Of a DNA stretch of 5,561 nucleotides, positions 1 through 5,561 are shown one piece after another. Where the stretch lies: positions 1-5,561 of the forward strand of contig JABJOR010000049.1 in the NCBI GenBank assembly GCA_018664265.1. The letters are read 5' to 3'. Position numbers and translations under genes: made by a program. The first letter of the stretch is position 1, and each line of letters opens with the position of its first letter. Source of the DNA: Rhodospirillales bacterium. GTDB lineage: Bacteria; Pseudomonadota; Alphaproteobacteria; Rhodospirillales; Casp-alpha2. Below the pieces are notes generated by a model, which searched no databases, had not been told where the DNA came from, and was given only the letters and a program-made list of their open reading frames with translations.

Positions 1-1191
1 CTTGCATTACAAGACCCGTTTCTTATTGATGTTCTGCCTAAATACATTTCGCACTGGGGCGGGAAAGTAACAACCCAGTCCAGCTTTGAGCTGTTGGAAA
101 CTCAGATTGCGGGAGCCGCCAAATCATCGACACCTTTTGATGTTCTGTATGTTGAGAATGTTGGCTTGCAGGCTGGTACAGATATAATTCGCACAATCCA
201 GAATAGGTCACCAGCAGAAGCGCCAAATTTTGTATTTCATGTGGATAAGCGTCCTCCGGAAGAAGAAGCTCTGGAAGATACGGTTTATGCAACGTTCAAT
301 CCAATCAAACGAGGCACATTTTTACGGGCTATTGCTGCCGGACTTGGGATAGCCAGTCCGGATTTTGAGTTCGATGAAGATGATGAATCACACAACACAG
401 CAATCAATGCACCGACTATTGAAGAAGCGGAAGCCGCAGGACAATTAATTCTTATGGCTGAAGATAATATGGTGAATCAAAAAGTTATTCAGCGCCAATT
501 AAATAACCTTGGGTACGCCGTTGTTATGGCTGATGATGGTGAAAAGGCGTTAAAGGCTCTGGGCGAAAAAGACTATGTGATGTTGTTAACTGATTGTCAC
601 ATGCCAAATATGGATGGCTTTAGTCTGACAAAAGAAATCCGCAGACGGGAAAAACAAAGCAAGGATGTGCATCTCCCTATTATCGCTATAACAGCAAGTG
701 CTCTGACCGAAGAAGTCGGGTTATGCTATGACGCTGGTATGGATGATTTCTTATCGAAGCCTGTTGAGCTACCCAAACTGAATGCAACAATTAAAAAGTG
801 GATGCCTGCGGCAAAGCACACGATTGTTTCCGCCTCTCCAGAAAAAGTGAAAGCAGATAGCGCAAGCCCTGTAGACCTCACATTCCTGGAAACCAATTTT
901 GGCTCTGAAACTGATCTTATTCATGAGATTCTCAAAGACTTTGTGCAACCTTCTCAGGAGTGTCATGACGAGGTTGGGCAAGCAATCATGGAAAAATCTT
1001 TGCAAGGTGTCGCGGATGGTGTTCACAAGCTCAAATCTGCGGCTCGAACCATTGGCGCAAATGACGTGGCCGATACATGTGAAAAAATGGAACTCGCCAG
1101 CAAAGGCGGTGACTGGGCACCCGTAAAAAATCTAGCACCAGATTTAAGCAGACAGCTGAATGATGTTTTTGACTATATTGAGCATCTGTAA
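1..1191 (+). CDS. Hybrid histidine kinase, C-terminal part (pseudo-receiver, receiver, HPt); 5' end outside window
   Basis: The frame is open from base 1, so the gene starts upstream; the in-frame TTG at 94 is internal. Residues are numbered from base 1 (396 visible). Residues 1-113 are a degenerate receiver: the phospho-acceptor site reads FDVLYVEN with Glu52 in place of Asp, and the usual K-P near its end is N-P (Asn100). Residues 150-262 are a complete receiver: acidic pair Glu154/Asp155, acceptor Asp198 in LLTDCHMPNMDGF, Thr231 and Lys253 in LSKPVE, all correctly spaced. Residues 291-390 are an HPt domain with phospho-His342 in HKLKSAARTIGA. By family knowledge, phosphate would pass from a kinase core to Asp198, then His342, then to a separate response regulator. 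The core is inferred, not seen; a kinase-less receiver-HPt protein is possible. The sensor input and partner are unknown. No terminator-like hairpin follows the TAA. Confidence 0.9.
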   Translation, partial: LALQDPFLIDVLPKYISHWGGKVTTQSSFELLETQIAGAAKSSTPFDVLYVENVGLQAGTDIIRTIQNRSPAEAPNFVFHVDKRPPEEEALEDTVYATFNPIKRGTFLRAIAAGLGIASPDFEFDEDDESHNTAINAPTIEEAEAAGQLILMAEDNMVNQKVIQRQLNNLGYAVVMADDGEKALKALGEKDYVMLLTDCHMPNMDGFSLTKEIRRREKQSKDVHLPIIAITASALTEEVGLCYDAGMDDFLSKPVELPKLNATIKKWMPAAKHTIVSASPEKVKADSASPVDLTFLETNFGSETDLIHEILKDFVQPSQECHDEVGQAIMEKSLQGVADGVHKLKSAARTIGANDVADTCEKMELASKGGDWAPVKNLAPDLSRQLNDVFDYIEHL

Positions 1192-1336
1192 TCTGTCGCA
1201 TTACTAGATTATATTCAGCTATTTCATTATCTATTATTAAGTTGCCATTTCAGTTTTATGAAGCGCGTGACCCACTGTGGAAATGCCGTTAGTTTATCGT
1301 GATCTGAAACAGGCCATTTCTTAGAGCAGCACTATT
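1192..1336. other. Intergenic gap with a thrice-repeated CATTTC/GAAATG element
   Basis: This 145-base spacer separates the kinase and phosphatase genes. Its first half (about 1201-1240) is very AT-rich. GCCATTTC occurs twice as a direct repeat (1244-1251 and 1313-1320), and GAAATG at 1280-1285 is complementary to the CATTTC in either copy. A small odd palindrome, CCACTGTGG, lies at 1272-1280. TTGCCA at 1242-1247 resembles a -35 box but has no matching -10 box at 16-18 bases. No GC-rich hairpin followed by a T run is present, so an intrinsic terminator is not supported. The phosphatase promoter probably lies here, but I cannot place it. Confidence 0.3.
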
Positions 1337-1942
1337 ATGAATGATAAAGTTATTTACCTGTTGCGCCACGGTGAGACGAAATGGAACAGGGAAGGACGCC
1401 TGCAGGGGCATCTGGATTCTCCTCTAACCGAGTTGGGCAGGATACAGGCTCATAAGATGGGTGAATGCCTTACTCGGGAGCTTAATGGTGCAGAATCATA
1501 TTCCATGATTTGCAGCCCTCTGGGCCGTACGCGACAGACTGCAAAAATAGCCTGTTTAGTATTGGGTTATGAATTTGAGAAATGTCAGTTTGATGACCGC
1601 TTAAGAGAAGTGCATCTGGGCGAATGGGATGGTTTAATTTTTGCTGAAGTTGAAACTCAATTTCCCGAAATATGGGCAGAACGTATGCTTGATAAATGGA
1701 ATCATATTCCTCCCGCTGGGGAAAGTTATGCAATGATGAAAACCCGCACTGAACATTGGTTTTCATCTTTATTACCCGGTTCAGAGCCCCATGTTGTGGT
1801 TAGCCATGGGCTTGCAGGAAAGGCATTTCGTGGAGTTTATGCAGGGCTCAATGAATCTGAAATGTTATCTCTTCACGGTCCACAAGATGCAATTTTCAAG
1901 TTGTCTGATGGCACAATAGAAGAAATTCCAGTAGAAGGCTGA
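1337..1942 (+). CDS. Histidine phosphatase family protein (phosphoglycerate mutase-like)
   Basis: This 201-residue protein is a full-length single-domain member of the histidine phosphatase (branch 1) superfamily, which removes or moves phosphate through a phospho-histidine. The signature LLRHGETKWN gives nucleophile His11 with Arg10. SPLGRTRQTA (60-69) gives the phosphate-binding Arg64, LREVHLGEWDG gives probable acid/base Glu91, and VVVSHG gives second catalytic His157. The start is well bounded: an in-frame TAG at 1322-1324 leaves ATG 1337 as the first start, just ahead of the catalytic motif. The Shine-Dalgarno is weak (GAGC near 1324). There is no signal peptide or membrane segment, so it should be cytoplasmic. 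Substrate cannot be read from sequence: the size and motifs fit cofactor-dependent PGM-like or broad phosphatases (GpmB, CobC or PhoE type), and glycolytic mutase activity is not implied. The neighbours do not suggest a pathway. Confidence 0.93.
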   Translation: MNDKVIYLLRHGETKWNREGRLQGHLDSPLTELGRIQAHKMGECLTRELNGAESYSMICSPLGRTRQTAKIACLVLGYEFEKCQFDDRLREVHLGEWDGLIFAEVETQFPEIWAERMLDKWNHIPPAGESYAMMKTRTEHWFSSLLPGSEPHVVVSHGLAGKAFRGVYAGLNESEMLSLHGPQDAIFKLSDGTIEEIPVEG

Positions 1943-1961
1943 TTCTCTGGCTAGTTTTCCT

Positions 1962-1990
1962 CTGCAAGAGTGTTATTCTCATCATAGAAT
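1962..1990 (+). promoter_or_regulatory. Weak candidate sigma70-type promoter for the helicase operon
   Basis: TAGAAT at 1985-1990 matches the -10 consensus at five of six positions. CTGCAA at 1962-1967 matches the -35 consensus at only three of six, with a 17-base spacer. Transcription would start near 1997, giving a leader of about 20 bases that still includes the AAGG ribosome site. The gap is AT-rich and short, so a chance match is possible. The same -10 also forms a 5-bp inverted repeat with ATTCT at 1975-1979. Confidence 0.3.
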
Positions 1991-2003
1991 TCTCTACTTA
2001 AAT

Positions 2004-2007
2004 AAGG
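2004..2007 (+). promoter_or_regulatory. Ribosome binding site supporting the GTG start of the helicase
   Basis: AAGG ends 10 bases before GTG 2018. An in-frame TAA at 2003-2005 closes the frame just upstream, and the first in-frame ATG comes only after Walker A. GTG is therefore the only workable start. Confidence 0.6.
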
Positions 2008-2017
2008 TTTCTCCTCC

Positions 2018-4627
2018 GTGTCGTCATACTCACAAAATTCTTCTCCAAAAATCACTGCCGTTTTGGGCCCAACCAACACTGGCAAGACTTTTTACGCCAT
2101 GGATCGGATGCTTGGGCATTCTTCGGGCATGATTGGCTTTCCTCTGCGCCTGTTGGCTCGGGAGAATTATGACAAGGCCGTTGCCATTCGTGGCGCAGCG
2201 CAGGTTGCACTTGTCACGGGTGAGGAAAAAATCATCCCACCGGGAGCAAAGTTCTTCCTGTGCACCGTGGAGGCTATGCCGCTAGAGCGTAAAGTGGAAT
2301 TTCTGGCCATTGATGAGGTGCAGATGTGTGCTGACCCTGACCGGGGGCATGTCTTTACCGATCGCGTGTTACATGCCCGAGGGTTGTCAGAGACCCTGCT
2401 TTTGGGCGCAGACACCATGGGATCAATGATCCGGCGTCTGGTGCCTGGTGTAGAGTTTATGTCACGCCCACGGCTATCAAAGCTCACATATTCTGGCGTA
2501 ACCAAGGTCAATCGCCTGAAACCACGTAGCGCCCTTGTGGCCTTTACGGTGAACGATGTTTACGCCCTGGCAGAATTGGTGCGCCGGCAACGTGGTGGTG
2601 CGGCGGTAGTGCTGGGAGCCCTAAGCCCGCGCACACGCAATGCCCAGGTAGAGATGTATCAAAATGGCGAGGTCGATTACCTCGTGGCGACCGATGCTAT
2701 TGGCATGGGGTTGAATATGGACTTGGGACATGTGTCTTTTGCCGCAACCCGCAAATTTGATGGCAATCGTTATCGCCAGCTTAGTCCGGCTGAATTGGCC
2801 CAGACAGCAGGCCGTGCCGGGCGTCATACCAATGATGGCACCTTTGGAACAACGGCTGAGATAGGGCCACTGGATAGTGAGACTGTTTCTCGCATTGAAA
2901 ATCATCAATTTGATGTCTGTCGCCAGATTTACTGGCGTAATCCGGATATTATGACCAGTTCAATGGATGAGTTGAAAGCCAGCCTGCGGGAACCCTCCGA
3001 CATGAAAGGCCTGGTGCGGGTTCGTGAAGCCGATGACGAACGTGCGCTCGGTGAGCTGTCCATCGATCAAAAAATTATGGCCTGCACGACAAACCCGGAC
3101 ACTGTGTCGTTGTTATGGAATGTGTGCCAGATACCGGACTTTGAAAAAGAATGGACCATTGGTCATGGCCGCATGCTGGAGCAATTTTTTAATCACCTTA
3201 TTGAAGGCGGTGGAAAGCTTCCTACGGATTGGGTTGCAGACCATGTTTCTCGCATTGATCAGACCGACGGTGACATTGACGCGCTTTCAAATCGTATTTC
3301 ACGCATTCGGACGTGGACGTATATTTCAAATAAAGCAGACTGGCTGGATGATCCTGTCCATTGGCAGGAACGCACGCGCGATATTGAAAATTCCTTGTCG
3401 GATGCCTTGCACGAGAGACTAACCCAGCGCTTTGTTGATAAACGAACGACCTTGCTGGTTAGCAAATTACGCGAGCGCCAGGATTTGGTCGCCGCCGTGC
3501 GAGCGGATGGCGATGTGCTTATTGAAGGCCAGTACGTGGGTTATTTGCAGGGCTTGCGGTTTGTGCCGGACGAGGCCCAGTTTTCTGCGGATAGACAAGC
3601 CCTGGCCGGGGCCGCTGCCAAGGTTATTCGCGCAGAAATCAGACGCCGGGTCGGGGTTATGATCACCGGAGATGGCTCAGATTTCACATGGCGCTGTAAC
3701 GGCCAGATTGAGTGGATGGGTGAAAATATTGCTGTGGCCCGCCGAGGTAACGAGATGCTTAATCCTGTGGTTGATGTCTTGTTTAATGATTATATGGAAT
3801 CCCAGGACCGAGAAAGCCTGTCGCAATGCTTGTCGAAGTGGATGCGTAGTGAGCAAGAAAAGGCTCTTTATGTATTGAATAAGGCATTAAGCTCAAAAAT
3901 TAGTGGTGCCGCTCGCGGCCTGATTTATCAATTGAATGAACAATTGGGCTCCATTGCTCGACTTGATGCCCATGAACAGGTAGACGCCCTAACGCGTGAC
4001 GATCGCAGACATTTGAAATCGCTGGGCGTTTTGATTGGTCGTTCGATTATTTATATGCCAGCCCTTTTGAAGCCTGCGGCAGTCGCCATCCGCGCGAGAC
4101 TTTGGAATATTTGGCAGCAACCCTCCCAGAACTTTGAGCCACCAGCCCCCGGATTGATCACCATAGATATTGGGACGGGGCAGAATATAGAAATCCGGAA
4201 AGCGTTTCTGAAAGCAATCGGATACGAGGTGTTTCGTGATAGTGCTGGGACATTTTCTGTGCGACTGGATATGGTGGAACGCATAGCCAGCAAGGCTTGG
4301 ACTTTAGGTTTGGAAAAACCTTTTGCCATGGATGCCATGCTAATGTCTCTTGCCGGTGCCGGAGAAGAGCGCACGGGGGCTATTTTAGCCGGAATTGGGT
4401 TTCGCAAGATGGTGAAAGACGGCGTGACGCTCTATAGAGTGCCTCGCCCGGGCAGTAATAAAAACCAGAACAGCGATAATAAACGCCATCCTGCAAAGGA
4501 AGCAAAGAACCCTAAGCAGGTGAATAAGAAAAAACAGCCACACAAACATAAACAAGCTGAGAAAAAACCTGTGATTGATGAGGATTCACCATTTGCCGTG
4601 CTGAAAAATCTGACGCTGGCAAAATGA
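2018..4627 (+). CDS. Suv3-like superfamily 2 ATP-dependent RNA helicase
   Basis: This 869-residue protein carries the ordered motifs of Suv3-type (Ski2-like/DExH-related) helicases: Walker A GPTNTGKT (17-24), motif Ia PLRLLA (42-47), Walker B DEVQ (99-102), motif III near GADTM (130-134), motif V ATDAIGMGLN (224-233) and motif VI QTAGRAGR (262-269). Mitochondrial SUV3 unwinds RNA for a 3'-5' exonuclease; the bacterial relatives are less studied, so a role in RNA decay or remodelling is inferred. After the motor, residues 320-800 form a long accessory region containing two similar short motifs (497-512 and 561-577). Residues 813-851 are a disordered, lysine-rich tail (12 Lys in 815-850), followed by an acidic DED and a terminal SPFAVLKNL (857-865). 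The start is GTG, the only option given the in-frame TAA just upstream. The stop codon overlaps the S4 gene start. The gene is GC-richer than the two genes before it. No frameshift or missing catalytic residue is seen. Confidence 0.93.
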   Translation: MSSYSQNSSPKITAVLGPTNTGKTFYAMDRMLGHSSGMIGFPLRLLARENYDKAVAIRGAAQVALVTGEEKIIPPGAKFFLCTVEAMPLERKVEFLAIDEVQMCADPDRGHVFTDRVLHARGLSETLLLGADTMGSMIRRLVPGVEFMSRPRLSKLTYSGVTKVNRLKPRSALVAFTVNDVYALAELVRRQRGGAAVVLGALSPRTRNAQVEMYQNGEVDYLVATDAIGMGLNMDLGHVSFAATRKFDGNRYRQLSPAELAQTAGRAGRHTNDGTFGTTAEIGPLDSETVSRIENHQFDVCRQIYWRNPDIMTSSMDELKASLREPSDMKGLVRVREADDERALGELSIDQKIMACTTNPDTVSLLWNVCQIPDFEKEWTIGHGRMLEQFFNHLIEGGGKLPTDWVADHVSRIDQTDGDIDALSNRISRIRTWTYISNKADWLDDPVHWQERTRDIENSLSDALHERLTQRFVDKRTTLLVSKLRERQDLVAAVRADGDVLIEGQYVGYLQGLRFVPDEAQFSADRQALAGAAAKVIRAEIRRRVGVMITGDGSDFTWRCNGQIEWMGENIAVARRGNEMLNPVVDVLFNDYMESQDRESLSQCLSKWMRSEQEKALYVLNKALSSKISGAARGLIYQLNEQLGSIARLDAHEQVDALTRDDRRHLKSLGVLIGRSIIYMPALLKPAAVAIRARLWNIWQQPSQNFEPPAPGLITIDIGTGQNIEIRKAFLKAIGYEVFRDSAGTFSVRLDMVERIASKAWTLGLEKPFAMDAMLMSLAGAGEERTGAILAGIGFRKMVKDGVTLYRVPRPGSNKNQNSDNKRHPAKEAKNPKQVNKKKQPHKHKQAEKKPVIDEDSPFAVLKNLTLAK

Positions 4628-5007
4628 ACGAATTGAGCCTTCGTATTGATAAATGGTTGTGGTATGCCCGGTTCTTCAAGAGCAGGACGCTGGCATCGAC
4701 CTTCTGTGCATCGAGTAGATTGAGGTTGAACGAACATCATGTTAGCAAGGCTCATCAGACCTTAAGGGTCGGCGATGTGTTGACGTTCCCCCTTGGTGAT
4801 CATGTCAGGGTCATTGAAGTGATAGAGCTTGGAACGAGACGAGGGCCAGCCACGGAGGCGCAGATGCTCTATAAAGACCTGGACCCGCCTAAACCCAGAT
4901 CAAAGACTGGCAAGGTTGATGATCGGGTTGCTATACGGGAACGCGGGGCAGGGCGCCCGACTAAAACAGAACGCAGGGCCACGGATCGACTGCGTGAGCA
5001 AGATTGA
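4624..5007 (+). CDS. S4-domain RNA-binding protein, Hsp15 (HslR)-like
   Basis: This 127-residue basic protein begins with an S4 domain (about residues 5-65): LRIDKWLWYARFFKSRT, then a loop ending RVGDVLTF. It is followed by TRRGPATEAQMLYKDL (71-86) and a basic tail GAGRPTKTERRATDRL (108-123), both usual in alphaproteobacterial Hsp15-like proteins. E. coli Hsp15 binds free 50S subunits carrying a nascent chain and helps recycle stalled subunits; a similar role is inferred here. Its ATG shares four bases (ATGA) with the helicase stop, and there is no strong Shine-Dalgarno, so translation is probably coupled to the helicase. The length is near that of E. coli Hsp15 (133 residues). One difference from the common S4 pattern is Ser-Arg (ASSRLRLN) where Gly-Arg/Lys is usual before the RNA-contacting strand; this probably does not abolish function. 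Confidence 0.92.
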   Translation: MNELSLRIDKWLWYARFFKSRTLASTFCASSRLRLNEHHVSKAHQTLRVGDVLTFPLGDHVRVIEVIELGTRRGPATEAQMLYKDLDPPKPRSKTGKVDDRVAIRERGAGRPTKTERRATDRLREQD

Positions 5008-5019
5008 ATATTGATTATT

Positions 5020-5024
5020 GAAAG
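5020..5024 (+). promoter_or_regulatory. Ribosome binding site for the TerB-like gene
   Basis: GAAAG ends 8 bases before ATG 5033. An in-frame TGA at 5027-5029 rules out any start further upstream. A competing out-of-frame ATG at 5026 encodes only four residues. Confidence 0.5.
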
Positions 5025-5032
5025 TATGAATT

Positions 5033-5476
5033 ATGATTAAACGCATTAGAAGTCTGTTGCTTGGCGATGATAAAGCACCACAAGAAGAGGCGCAGGATGA
5101 ACGCCAGTCTGTTATTGCAGCCTTACTTGTTCAGGCTGCCATGATGGATGGGGATTTTGATACAAGTGAGCGTGAAACCGTTGAGCGGTTGCTGGTTGAT
5201 GAGTTCTCGCTGGATCAGAGCGAAGTCGCCAGTCTGATTGATGATGCAGAGAGCGCAGTTGACCAATCAAGTCAGCTATTCGGCTTTACCAAACGGGCCA
5301 GTGCTGAATTGGAACATGAAGATCGCATAAAGTTGATAGAAATGCTCTGGCAGGTCATCTACGCGGATGGTGTTGTGCATGAGTATGAGGCCAGTCTTAT
5401 GCGCCGGATTTCCGGGCTTTTGCATGTTACCGACCGGGAAACGGCTATGGCTCGCCAGCGTATCACGGGGGCTTGA
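5033..5476 (+). CDS. TerB-family protein (TerB/DjlA-like helical domain)
   Basis: This 147-residue, acidic, all-helical-looking protein fits the stand-alone TerB fold, a helical bundle with two acidic, metal-binding-like motifs. Both are visible: MMDGDFDTSERE (37-48) at the start of the first half, and YADGVVHEYEASLMRRI (110-126) at the equivalent place in the second. Residues 1-11 (MIKRIRSLLLG) are basic and hydrophobic, too short for a membrane anchor or signal peptide, so a cytoplasmic location is likely. The TerB name comes from tellurite-resistance operons, but no other ter gene is present and resistance should not be assumed; the biochemical role of these lone copies is unknown. The start is fixed by an in-frame TGA just upstream. 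It lies 25 bases after the S4 gene on the same strand, so co-transcription with the helicase-S4 pair is likely. Confidence 0.88.
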   Translation: MIKRIRSLLLGDDKAPQEEAQDERQSVIAALLVQAAMMDGDFDTSERETVERLLVDEFSLDQSEVASLIDDAESAVDQSSQLFGFTKRASAELEHEDRIKLIEMLWQVIYADGVVHEYEASLMRRISGLLHVTDRETAMARQRITGA

Positions 5477-5561
5477 TCGCAAACACGGCGAATCATGCTT
5501 GCATCGCTTGGATTTACACCGTAAATGGTACGCTCTTCTTGAAAATATTTCTATTTGAAGA
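5477..5561. other. Downstream spacer without a recognisable gene
   Basis: Only trivial reading frames occur here (for example nine codons from ATG 5495). Two short inverted repeats are visible: ATGC-TT-GCAT (5495-5504) and ATTTAC-ACC-GTAAAT (5512-5526). Neither is GC-rich nor followed by a T run, so an intrinsic terminator is not supported. The second could be an operator or part of a promoter for the next gene, which would begin outside the window. Confidence 0.25.

Noticed and set aside
38..292. Minus-strand open frame of 84 codons opposite the kinase gene
   Set aside because: It lies wholly opposite a clear receiver-encoding frame, has no recognisable domain, and is of a length expected by chance.
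1258..1302. Possible 14-codon leader peptide before the phosphatase gene
   Set aside because: There is no Shine-Dalgarno ahead of ATG 1258, no run of regulatory codons and no terminator or antiterminator pair; chance is the simpler reading.
1975..1990. ATTCT-N6-AGAAT inverted repeat as a terminator after the phosphatase gene
   Set aside because: The stem is only 5 bp, AT-rich and lacks a following T run.
2167..2511. Minus-strand open frame of 114 codons inside the helicase
   Set aside because: It is antisense to the helicase motor motifs, with a composition that reflects the reverse of the coding strand; no domain or ribosome site supports it.
3024..3422. Plus-strand 132-codon frame overlapping the helicase in another frame
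   Set aside because: The encoded peptide is rich in Cys, Met and Arg with no family resemblance, while the helicase frame is continuous through the region.
4051..4407. Minus-strand 118-codon frame opposite the helicase C-terminal region
   Set aside because: It is a shadow of the coding strand without a recognisable motif or plausible ribosome site.
4432..4755. Minus-strand 107-codon frame with a hydrophobic Phe/Leu/Cys-rich stretch resembling a membrane segment
   Set aside because: The stretch is the antisense of the lysine-rich (AAA/AAG) helicase tail, which automatically yields Phe and Leu codons; no independent support.
5033..5476. Tellurite-resistance operon
   Set aside because: Only a TerB-like fold is present; there is no terA, terC, terD, terE or terZ-like gene, and TerB domains are widespread outside tellurite resistance.
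5499..5527. TTGCAT with TAAATG 17 bases on as a promoter for the next gene
   Set aside because: The -10 match is only three of six and no downstream gene is visible to support it.

Overview
The window carries five plus-strand genes and reads as ordinary chromosome from an alphaproteobacterium. The evidence is a Suv3-type helicase of about 870 residues overlapped by a small Hsp15-like S4 RNA-binding protein, a pair typical of that class. The DNA is moderately AT-rich. Species and order cannot be fixed from the sequence. There is no IS element, phage gene, CRISPR array, tRNA or rRNA.

Layout. Bases 1-1191 are the 3' end of a multidomain phosphorelay protein, almost certainly a hybrid histidine kinase whose sensor and kinase parts lie upstream. 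What remains is a degenerate receiver, an intact receiver and an HPt domain. A 145-base gap follows, then a histidine-phosphatase (phosphoglycerate mutase-like) gene at 1337-1942. After a 75-base gap with a weak candidate promoter come three closely packed genes: the helicase (GTG start, 2018-4627), the S4 protein (4624-5007, joined by an ATGA overlap) and a TerB-like protein (5033-5476, 25 bases further on). The last 85 bases hold no recognisable gene.

How they fit together. The first two genes are probably separate units: a His-Asp phosphorelay output module and a small-molecule or protein phosphatase. The last three look like one transcription unit. Helicase and S4 protein both point to RNA metabolism (RNA unwinding or decay, and structured RNA or 50S-subunit binding); the TerB-like protein has no assigned role here. 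Base composition steps up from AT-richer (first two genes) to GC-richer (helicase) near base 2000.

No clearly new system is present. The points most worth a second look are the pseudo-receiver, a duplicated small motif and a disordered lysine-rich tail ending in a short conserved-looking peptide in the helicase, and the TerB gene placed behind the helicase-S4 pair.
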